From a bacterium (GTDB lineage Bacteria > Sumerlaeota > Sumerlaeia > SLMS01 > JAHLLQ01), in NCBI GenBank assembly GCA_020444065.1, contig JAHLLQ010000005.1:62001-126000 (forward strand): 64,000 nucleotides of DNA, written 5' to 3'. Of the stretch, positions 26,541-33,739 are shown in pieces (position 1 is the first letter of the stretch; every line of letters starts with the position of its first letter). A program made the position numbers and the translations under genes. The notes beneath the pieces were generated by a model that ran no database searches, was not told where the DNA came from, and saw nothing but the letters and a program-made list of their open reading frames with translations.

Positions 26541-27338
26541 CTACAGATTCAGGCTCTGCATAAATCTATCCATCATCTGGGGATCGTTGATGGCCACGAT
26601 AATATTCAAGGCACCCCACACGAGCGACATAATAATCAATGCAAAGCCGAGGTAGAACATCACATCGGCGAAGGTGTCGGATTCGCCACGGGCACGTGCC
26701 TGTTTCCGCGGCTCGCTGGCCAGCACGGTCGACATGATTCCGGAAACAAGCGTGATTGGCCAGCAGCAGCACATCACAATGAAACCGATGATGGCTCCCA
26801 CCAGGGCGATGGTCAGCTTGGTCTGGTCCTCGGGTCGACGGCCGGAGGGCTGCTGGGGAGCAGGTCCATACCCGTATCCCTGCTGTCCATACCCTTGCTG
26901 GCCATATCCCTGCTGCTGTCCGTAGGCGCCCTGGCCGCAGTTCTGATCGGGCTGCGTGTATGGGGGCCCCGCCAGCGGTCCCTGTTGGTATCCCGGGTAT
27001 TGCTGCTGCCCCTGGTCCTGTGGCGGAGGGGGGCCATAGTCGGGAGGCGGGCCGTAGCCCTGACCCTGGCCGAAGTCCTGCGGCGCCGGAGGCGGCTGGG
27101 CCGGGCCGATCGGCGGCGGACCCATCAACGGACCTGGCTCAGGTTGGGGTGACGGCGGCGCCTGATCCGGCAGGGGAGGAGGCATGGCCGATTGAGGTTC
27201 TTCGCCCGGCTGCTGATCGACGCCGTACACCGGCTGCCCGTTCCCGGGGCGCTCCCAGGTCAGGCCTTCATCTTCGTGGCTGTTCTCCTGGCCATTGTTC
27301 TCAGGATCTTGATCGGGAGGGAACTTGTCGTCGGTCAT
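26541..27338 (-). CDS. Pro/Gln/Gly/Tyr-rich protein with C-terminal DUF4190-like membrane domain
   Basis: 265 residues. About 165 residues are low complexity: PPPLPDQAPPSPQPEPGP and then repeated YGQQGYGQQGYGYG units. They are followed by two membrane helices (LTIALVGAIIGFIVMCCCW and FYLGFALIIMSLVWGALNIIV) in the arrangement of DUF4190-type proteins. The disordered part is probably cytoplasmic. A similar Pro/Gln-rich tail precedes the membrane helix of SppA at 36469. Function unknown. It is the first gene of a two-gene unit with the GT-C protein. Confidence 0.8.
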   Translation of the reverse strand: MTDDKFPPDQDPENNGQENSHEDEGLTWERPGNGQPVYGVDQQPGEEPQSAMPPPLPDQAPPSPQPEPGPLMGPPPIGPAQPPPAPQDFGQGQGYGPPPDYGPPPPQDQGQQQYPGYQQGPLAGPPYTQPDQNCGQGAYGQQQGYGQQGYGQQGYGYGPAPQQPSGRRPEDQTKLTIALVGAIIGFIVMCCCWPITLVSGIMSTVLASEPRKQARARGESDTFADVMFYLGFALIIMSLVWGALNIIVAINDPQMMDRFMQSLNL

Positions 27339-27543
27339 GGGCCTGTCCTGGCGGTGAATTTGCAGCCATTAACCCGGCCAAGGCGCCGGAGTGAAAGGGA
27401 AATCGGTCCCCGCCGCTCGCGGTCGCCTAATCTCCGCCCCGGCGCAAAGCCTGCTTGCCCCATCGCGGGGCTCCGCCTAAACAAGAGGAGCACATTTTAT
27501 TCGCTCGCCGGGGGCAGACCTCCCGAGGAGGAAAGGACCGATC

Positions 27544-27960
27544 ATGTCTGAGAAAGTATCCATTTGGGCCGAGAACGCCCCGAAGGCCTTTGGCCACTAC
27601 TGCCAGGCGATCAAGATGGGTAACCAGATCCATATGTCCGGGCAACTGCCTCTCGATCCCGCCACGGGAAAGCCGACCGGCGGCGATATCAAAGCGCAGA
27701 CCAAGCAGGTCTTCGACAATATGACGGCGATCCTCCAAGCCTGCGGTGCCCAGCTCTCCCACATCCTCAGCACGCGTGTCTATCTGGTGGATCTGCGAGA
27801 CTTTCCGGCATTCGACGAGGTCTCGAAGGAGTACTTCTACTTCCTGCCGCCGGCCCGCACGACCTTGGCCGTCCCGGCTCTTCCGGGCGGCTGCCGAGTA
27901 TGCGTCGAGGCCGTCGCAGAGATGCCTCCGGTCGAGAAGCAAGGGCCCAGCATGATTTAG
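27544..27960 (+). CDS. ridA: RidA family enamine/imine deaminase
   Basis: 138 residues, slightly longer than the usual 126-130 because of a short C-terminal tail. RidA hydrolyses reactive 2-aminoacrylate and related imines formed by PLP enzymes. The family motifs are present: YCQAIKMGNQIHMSGQLP, IKAQTKQVFDNMTAIL, HILSTRVYLVDL, and PPARTTLAVPAL with the conserved Arg followed by VEAVA. A GAGGAGGAAAGG ribosome site lies upstream. It is a cytosolic trimer by family knowledge and a single-gene unit here. Confidence 0.94.
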   Translation: MSEKVSIWAENAPKAFGHYCQAIKMGNQIHMSGQLPLDPATGKPTGGDIKAQTKQVFDNMTAILQACGAQLSHILSTRVYLVDLRDFPAFDEVSKEYFYFLPPARTTLAVPALPGGCRVCVEAVAEMPPVEKQGPSMI

Positions 27961-28063
27961 CGGGTAGGCCCGTTCTCCAAAAAAACTGTCGCCCCGCGGC
28001 ATTGCAGACCGTATAACTCAAGGGTGTGGAATCACTTTCGAGGCATGGGGGATCCGAGGTATG

Positions 28064-29860
28064 ATGGCAAAGCGGAGTTTCTTCACCATCCTGCTCGGGG
28101 TGGTTCTAGGCAGTTTTCTGACGGCTTGCGCGGGTTCTGTCGCCCATCGAGTAGTGATTCCGGATCCGGATGCGCGCTGGAAATCCGTGGAGATTGTGAG
28201 CACCGAAGTCTCTTCCCAAGGCGGCGCAAACCAGCTGCTGCGCACATCAGCCGGCGACTGGCAGGGGCGGCTTGTTCCCCAGCCCGGGGCCATGCGCGTG
28301 GACTATCGACTGCGTGCCGTTTCCGAAGATGGAACCAGCCTGTTCTTCCCCGATCCCAGCAACAGATTCTACACGATTACGCCCGATGGCGTCGTGCTCA
28401 GCGTCTGGCTGAACGATATTAACGATCTCGATGACTTCGAGTACTTCGCATACTTCCAGCCGACCGCGCATGATGTTTTTCTCAGCGGCAATTTCCTCAA
28501 CTGGCACGACGACGCGTTGCGACTGCTCCCCATGGCCGATGGGCCCGCGGGTCTGTTCACCGCGTTCGTCGAACTGAAGCGCCCATTCTCCTACAAGATC
28601 ATCGTCGACGATATCTGGGTTCTTGAGAACGCCAATCCGGATGCGCAGAAGATCATCCCGGATAATCTCGGAGGCGGGAACAACGCACGCGAAGTCGGCG
28701 ATCCGCCAATGATGACCTTCCTGCGACGACAGTTACGTTTCCAGGACACGTTGCCGGAGTTCAGTGCAGCGACCGCGTACGCACACATCGATGTTCCGTA
28801 CCCGCGGGCACCGCGCGATGGGGCCGATAAGGAACTGGAGCACTTCCTCGCGACCGGCAAGACGGACATGCCGAACCTGATTCGCGAGTACATGGATCTC
28901 TATAACGCGCCGATTCAACTCGTGCGCGAAGGCAAGCGGATGACGGTGACGGATCGCTTTCCATACACCTCGATGAGCGACCCCGCGCCCGACACGTTGG
29001 GATATTCGCAGACGGCGCGCGTCATGGCTGCGGGCGCGTTGATGCGGGCCACCGGCGGATACACCGTCAGCGCCGTTGAAGACATCACGGCGATCATGCG
29101 GATGGGCTATGTCCTGCAGCAGGAGAACTCGTCCATCCTGATGCATCTGATTGGAATCGAAGTCCGAGAGACGGCCGCGGAAGCCATGCGTGTGTTGCTT
29201 GAGAACAATGATGTCTCACCGGACGCACTTCAGGCCTATGTTGACGAGGTCTCTCTCTTGTCCCCGAAGAACGACGCACTCAGCGCCGCCCTCTTCAATG
29301 CGCTGGATGTGGCAGAGGGATCGCTGATCGAGACGGCGGAGAAGCCGGATTTCCATCCGGAGGCCATGGAGGAAGAGATGCGCGCCGCGGGTTTCACCGA
29401 AGCCGCCATCCGCGATTCCCTGGAGCCGGAGAATATCCGCTCGGACTTCGAGGGGTTGCGTGCGTTCTTCTCGCGCATCGATGCAATGGATGCACCGGAG
29501 CGCTATCAGGAAGGGACGGAACTGGCGGCTCAACTTGGGATGATGATCTCCGAACTGAATCCGATGATCCAGATTGCGATTCCTGATTTCCTCGGTGCCC
29601 AGGCTGCACAGGATACGGCGCGCACGCTCGAGCACATGAATGCAACGGCTGCATTGTTGAAGCTCGACGATCCGAAAGCTCTCAATCGCTTCAGCGATAT
29701 CTTTACCGGAAAGCCGTTCGAATATTACCCGACGGCAGCGAAACCGTTCCGGCTGCGTTCTCCCGGGCCGGACTCGCGGATCGAGGAATCCGTTCAGGCG
29801 TATGATCGCAAGAAGGGTGTGTTCTCTTCAGGTGACTTGTACTTTGGTCGTCCGAGGTAG
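28064..29860 (+). CDS. Lipoprotein with an E-set/AMPK-type glycogen-binding-like domain
   Basis: 598 residues. There are tandem ATGs at 28061 and 28064; the GAGG at 28056-28059 fits the second better. The signal peptide ends in a lipobox (FLTAC; Cys about 22), so it is a lipoprotein. About residues 130-205 contain YFAYFQPTAHDVFLSGNFLNWHDDALRL... FSYKIIVDDIWVLENANPDAQ (given in parts), the pattern of AMPK1-CBM/E-set domains that bind alpha-glucan. A long helical region without motifs (about 265-540) follows. It converges with dnaJ, with 9 bases between stops. Function unknown: it may bind glycan or simply use the Ig-like fold. Confidence 0.85.
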   Translation: MAKRSFFTILLGVVLGSFLTACAGSVAHRVVIPDPDARWKSVEIVSTEVSSQGGANQLLRTSAGDWQGRLVPQPGAMRVDYRLRAVSEDGTSLFFPDPSNRFYTITPDGVVLSVWLNDINDLDDFEYFAYFQPTAHDVFLSGNFLNWHDDALRLLPMADGPAGLFTAFVELKRPFSYKIIVDDIWVLENANPDAQKIIPDNLGGGNNAREVGDPPMMTFLRRQLRFQDTLPEFSAATAYAHIDVPYPRAPRDGADKELEHFLATGKTDMPNLIREYMDLYNAPIQLVREGKRMTVTDRFPYTSMSDPAPDTLGYSQTARVMAAGALMRATGGYTVSAVEDITAIMRMGYVLQQENSSILMHLIGIEVRETAAEAMRVLLENNDVSPDALQAYVDEVSLLSPKNDALSAALFNALDVAEGSLIETAEKPDFHPEAMEEEMRAAGFTEAAIRDSLEPENIRSDFEGLRAFFSRIDAMDAPERYQEGTELAAQLGMMISELNPMIQIAIPDFLGAQAAQDTARTLEHMNATAALLKLDDPKALNRFSDIFTGKPFEYYPTAAKPFRLRSPGPDSRIEESVQAYDRKKGVFSSGDLYFGRPR

Positions 29861-29869
29861 AGCGACGCC

Positions 29870-31021
29870 TTACCGCACGACGTCTTCGATTGTTGCGCGG
29901 ATCTTTTCCAGCACCGACTTCTTCTTGTAGGGCGACAAGTCCTCATTGGACTCTTTCGCCAGTTGCTGAAAGAGTTCCTTCTGCTTGTCTGTCAGATGAG
30001 TGGGCGTCATGACGGCGACACGGCAGTACTGATCGCCGAAACCGCCGCTTCCGTCGGGCATGCCTTTCTTGCGCAGTCGGAAGACCTTGTGACTCTGGGT
30101 GCCGGGCGGGATCTGCAGTGTCTGTTCGCCGTGCAGCGACGGCGCTTTGACTTCAGAGCCGAGGGCCGCCTGGCTGAATGTGATCGGCAAGTCCAGGAAG
30201 ATGTCGCGTCCTTCGCGGACGAAAACCTCGTGGTCCTTCACTTCGAAATTCACATAGAGATCGCCGCGCACCGCACCGGACTCGCCGGCCGAAGGCGGTT
30301 CGCCTTCGCCGCGCAGGCGCATCGACATTCCGCTGTCCACGCCCGGCGGGATCTCGAAATCCACATCGACCTTCTTGGGAGCAAGGCCCACGCCGCCGCA
30401 GTCGCCGCACGGCGACTCGATCATCTCGCCGGTGCCGCGACAGGCATCGCATGTCGTCTGTACACTGAAGAATCCGCGGGTCAGGCGTACCTGGCCGGCC
30501 CCGCCGCATCGGGCGCATCGCGACTTGCCGGTGCCCGGCTTGCATCCCGAGCCCTCGCAGGACTCGCACGGTTCGCGGCGTTCGAAGGTGATCTTAGCCG
30601 TCTTGCCGGAGAATGCCTCCTCCAGCGTCATCGGATAGCGAATCCGGATATCGCGACCGCGAGCCGGCCCGCGCCGCCCGCCGCCTCCGAATCCACCGCC
30701 AAAGAAGGCGCTGAAGAGGTCGCCGAAGATGTCCTGCATTTCGCCGGCGTGGTGGAAGTCGCTCCACTGGAATCCGCCGGGGCTGAACTGGGTTTTCACG
30801 CCCTCGTGCCCGAATCGATCGTAGCGCGACCGCTTCTCGGCGTCGCTGAGCACCTCGTAGGCTTCGGCGGCCTCTTTGAACTTCTCCTCGGCAGCTTCCG
30901 TGTCCGTTGGATTGCGGTCCGGGTGGTACTTCAAGGCCACCTTGCGATAGGCCTTCTTGACCTCCTCTGCCGTGGCAGTCTTGGCGATCCCGAGGACCTC
31001 GTAATAGTCACGCTTTGACAT
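29870..31021 (-). CDS. dnaJ: Chaperone DnaJ
   Basis: 383 residues, full type I DnaJ. The J domain has KYHPDRN (HPD) and the [16 protein letters not shown] motif. A short Gly/Phe-rich region follows ([18 protein letters not shown]). Next come four zinc-binding CxxCxGxG repeats: [24 protein letters not shown] and CGDCGGVG. Two C-terminal substrate-binding domains complete the protein. It stimulates DnaK ATPase and delivers unfolded proteins. Neither dnaK nor grpE is nearby. The two-CxxC protein gene lies upstream on the same strand (131-bp gap). Confidence 0.97.
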   Translation of the reverse strand: MSKRDYYEVLGIAKTATAEEVKKAYRKVALKYHPDRNPTDTEAAEEKFKEAAEAYEVLSDAEKRSRYDRFGHEGVKTQFSPGGFQWSDFHHAGEMQDIFGDLFSAFFGGGFGGGGRRGPARGRDIRIRYPMTLEEAFSGKTAKITFERREPCESCEGSGCKPGTGKSRCARCGGAGQVRLTRGFFSVQTTCDACRGTGEMIESPCGDCGGVGLAPKKVDVDFEIPPGVDSGMSMRLRGEGEPPSAGESGAVRGDLYVNFEVKDHEVFVREGRDIFLDLPITFSQAALGSEVKAPSLHGEQTLQIPPGTQSHKVFRLRKKGMPDGSGGFGDQYCRVAVMTPTHLTDKQKELFQQLAKESNEDLSPYKKKSVLEKIRATIEDVVR

Positions 31022-31152
31022 AGGGCGTCCCGCATTCCTTTCCGGTTCGGCACAGGTGTGTCGTCACGACTCATAAAGAGCCGTGCACCCATGCATCCGG
31101 CAAGGCGATGCAAGGCAGGTGCCCAAGGGGCCGGGGGAGTGGCGGCGGCGGC

Positions 31153-31719
31153 CTATTCTCCGCTGCTGTCGCCCTCTTCTTCCGACTTCTTTGGCGCATA
31201 TTCGTGGATCTGGCCGTCGATCTGGTTCTTGACGTCGATGAAGGACACGGAATCCAGGGGCATGTCGGCGATCCGGTAGGTTTCCTGGGTCGCGGGATGG
31301 AAGAACTGAAGTTCCCCCGTTTCCGCCGGGCCGACGTAGGTCAGGACGCGATACTTCATCAGCAGGTGGGCAAGCAGGAAGAGCTGAGCTGTCAGTTCCT
31401 CGCTCTGGCGCGAGTAGAGCGCATTGAACAGGGCCCAGAGGGCCTCGTTGCGCTCGGCCTTGGCCAGCTTGCGCTGCTCGGCGGTCTGGCCCTCCTGGAT
31501 TCGGCGCGTGACCCAGAAGGAGAAGTACTCCCGGTGCTCCATCTGCTGCCAACACTCGACGCAGAAGTCCTGGCGGATCGCCTCTTCCTTCTCGGAGAGC
31601 TTCAGGATCGAAGGATGCCGGCGGATGTCCGTCAGGAGGCGGCCGCACAGCAGGCATTCGCGTTCGGGGCGCTTGAATTGCAGGTAAGATTCAGTCAGGG
31701 GCATAGGTCGTTGTCGCAT
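31153..31719 (-). CDS. Conserved protein with two N-terminal CxxC pairs
   Basis: About 188 residues. The start is uncertain: ATGs at 31719 and 31704 and a TTG at 31728 are all possible, and none has a strong ribosome site. CLLCGRLL and FCVECW (about residues 20-55) form a probable zinc-binding pair. The middle is helical (SEELTAQLFLLAHLLMKYR), with a Glu/Asp-rich end. No family was recognised. It sits upstream of dnaJ on the same strand, and a chaperone-related or RNA-related role is only a guess. Confidence 0.65.
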   Translation of the reverse strand: MRQRPMPLTESYLQFKRPERECLLCGRLLTDIRRHPSILKLSEKEEAIRQDFCVECWQQMEHREYFSFWVTRRIQEGQTAEQRKLAKAERNEALWALFNALYSRQSEELTAQLFLLAHLLMKYRVLTYVGPAETGELQFFHPATQETYRIADMPLDSVSFIDVKNQIDGQIHEYAPKKSEEEGDSSGE

Positions 31720-31879
31720 CCGATTCAACTGCGTCGCTACTTGATGTCCGCGGGCCGGATTCTGTCAAGCCCGCCGCTCGGGAATTGTTTTTCCTTGTCC
31801 GGGCCCAGTCTGGTCCGCACACTGTTCCGCTTGATCGGCCAAAGGCACTCGGCCGGTCCTATCAGTAAGGAGAATCGCC
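31720..31879. other. Divergent intergenic region
   Basis: 160 bases between the minus-strand two-CxxC gene and the plus-strand 5'-nucleotidase C-domain gene. A TAAGGAG ribosome site serves the GTG at 31880. No further feature was recognised. Confidence 0.4.
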
Positions 31880-32668
31880 GTGCAAAGATCGATTTCGCGC
31901 TTCCTGGCTGCCTGGCTGATTGCTTTCGCCGGACTTGTCGCCTCTTGCGCCTCTCCCCAGCAGGAGATGAAGAGCACGCACAACCTGGCTGTCGACCCGG
32001 CAGCGCAGCCTGAGGACGAAGACCTTGCCCTCATGCTCGAGCCATACGCCGAGGAAGTCGCTGTCCTGAAGGCACCCATCGGTCGAAGCGCCGTCGCGAT
32101 GCCGCAGCCGGAAGCGGAGGCGCCCCTCGCCAGTTGGATGGCAGACGTCTCGCGCGAGCAGGCCTCCGAGGCCTTTGGTCGCCCGATCGACGCAGTGTTT
32201 CTGAACTGCGGCGGTATCCGCGCAGGCATTCCCAAGGGCGACGTCTCTCTCTTCACCTTCATGCAGGCAATGCCCTTTGAGAACGAAATCGTCGTGTTCG
32301 AGCTGTCCGCGGATCAGACCGAGCGCCTCGCGAAGAAGCTGGCCTCGGCGTGGGGGTATTTCCCGATTTCGGGCATGACGATCGAGGCCGATGCGGAAGG
32401 CAAACTGTTGCAGGTTCTCGTTGGTGGCGAGCCGCTCGATCCGGAGCGTACCTACACCGTCGGAACAAGCAACTACATCGCGGGTGGTGGCGACGGCATG
32501 AAGATGCTGCAGGACTTCGGTGAGATAGTGGCGACCGGCGTTCTGGTCCGAGAGGCGCTGATCGAGCACGCCCGCCGAAAGGCCGCGGCAGGGGAGCCCA
32601 TTTCCCCACCCGAGGACCCGTACCGCTATCGCTATGGCGGAAAGACCATGGAGGAGATGCACAAATGA
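31880..32668 (+). CDS. Lipoprotein with 5'-nucleotidase C-terminal domain
   Basis: 262 residues from a GTG start with TAAGGAG five bases upstream. The signal peptide ends in LVASC (lipobox, Cys about residue 23). The domain is the substrate-binding C-terminal half of UshA-type 5'-nucleotidases: NCGGIRAGIPKGDVS (adenine/nucleoside pocket loop) and YTVGTSNYIAGGGDG. In single-chain UshA this follows the metallophosphatase domain. Here it is encoded first as a separate lipoprotein, and the metallophosphatase gene follows with a 4-base ATGA overlap. The pair likely acts as an outer-envelope nucleotidase. Confidence 0.93.
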   Translation: MQRSISRFLAAWLIAFAGLVASCASPQQEMKSTHNLAVDPAAQPEDEDLALMLEPYAEEVAVLKAPIGRSAVAMPQPEAEAPLASWMADVSREQASEAFGRPIDAVFLNCGGIRAGIPKGDVSLFTFMQAMPFENEIVVFELSADQTERLAKKLASAWGYFPISGMTIEADAEGKLLQVLVGGEPLDPERTYTVGTSNYIAGGGDGMKMLQDFGEIVATGVLVREALIEHARRKAAAGEPISPPEDPYRYRYGGKTMEEMHK

Positions 32669-33582
32669 GACGCCGAGATTTCCTCAAGGCAGCAGGCGGT
32701 GCGGTTGGGCTCCTGGCACTTGGATCTCCGGGGATGCTGATGGCCAAGCCGGCGTCGGCGCTGCGGCTGACGCTTGTCCACACCAACGACGTGCACTCCC
32801 ACCTGGAGCCGAAATCCGAGGGCGAATACGCCGGGCTGGGCGGAGCTCCGGCGCGGTCTGCGATGATCGATCGATTTCGGGCGGAAAACGACCACGTGCT
32901 GTTGCTGGATGCCGGCGACACGATCCAGGGAACCCCGTACTTCAACCTCTTCCAGGGTGAGCCGGAAATGCGCGCCATGAGTGCCCAGGGCTATGTCGCC
33001 TCAACCATTGGCAATCATGAGTTCGACCCCGGCATGGAGCGCCTGGCCGAGATCATCGACAAGTATGCCGACTTTCCGTTCCTGAACGCGAACTACGACT
33101 TCACAAATACTCCCATGCAGGGCAAGACTCGCGAGTCCATCCTCCTGGAGCGCGACGGACTGGTGATTGGCCTGTTCGGGCTTGGCATCAAGCTGGAGGG
33201 CCTCGTCTCAACCAACCTTTACGGAGAGACCCGCTACCTCGATCCGATCGAGGAAGCCCGTCGTGTAGCCAGGCGACTGCGCCTGGAGGAGGGCGCGGAC
33301 TTCGTCATTTGCCTGTCGCATATCAACATCGGTCGGCGGAAACCTCACGCGGACGAGGAACCGGGCGATCGACAACTGATCCAGGCTGTGCCGGAGATCG
33401 ATGTCGTTCTCGGCGGGCACAATCACGTGTTGCTGAGAGAGCCCGAGCGCTACGAGCGCGCCTCGGGGCCCGGGTTCGTGAACCAGGTCGGCTGGGCGGG
33501 CACGCATCTGGGCGTACTGCAGTTCGACATCTTCGATCGTCAGAAGATCGAATTGGCAAGTGCCGGTCCGGCCGCTGTGTGA
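32665..33582 (+). CDS. Metallophosphatase (5'-nucleotidase catalytic domain), Tat-exported
   Basis: 305 residues. The N-terminus MRRRDFLKAAGGAVGLLALG has an RRDFLK twin-arginine motif, so export in folded form is likely. Dimetal phosphatase motifs are in order: HTNDVHSHLEP (D-x-H), DAGDTIQG (GD), IGNHEFDPG (GNHE), CLSHINIG (H) and LGGHNHVLL (GH-x-H). The C-terminal domain of UshA is missing here and is supplied by the previous gene. The start overlaps the previous stop by 4 bases. Its most likely role is hydrolysis of extracellular nucleotides to release phosphate and nucleosides. Confidence 0.94.
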   Translation: MRRRDFLKAAGGAVGLLALGSPGMLMAKPASALRLTLVHTNDVHSHLEPKSEGEYAGLGGAPARSAMIDRFRAENDHVLLLDAGDTIQGTPYFNLFQGEPEMRAMSAQGYVASTIGNHEFDPGMERLAEIIDKYADFPFLNANYDFTNTPMQGKTRESILLERDGLVIGLFGLGIKLEGLVSTNLYGETRYLDPIEEARRVARRLRLEEGADFVICLSHINIGRRKPHADEEPGDRQLIQAVPEIDVVLGGHNHVLLREPERYERASGPGFVNQVGWAGTHLGVLQFDIFDRQKIELASAGPAAV

Positions 33583-33739
33583 GTTAGCTGCCAGTATCGC
33601 CATGTGTATATTTCTGCGACATCCGTTTTTCCGGGCTTGCAACTGTCCGGGCACTTCGGGTTGGCTTTTTGTGAGCCTTGATGGTTCGGGACGTCGTGGG
33701 GAGATTGACTGAGTCCCGTTCCCCCGAGTGGAGTTCAGA

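Noticed and set aside
31022-31152. Possible tRNA or small RNA between dnaJ and the two-CxxC gene
   Set aside because: No cloverleaf or conserved RNA motif could be drawn.
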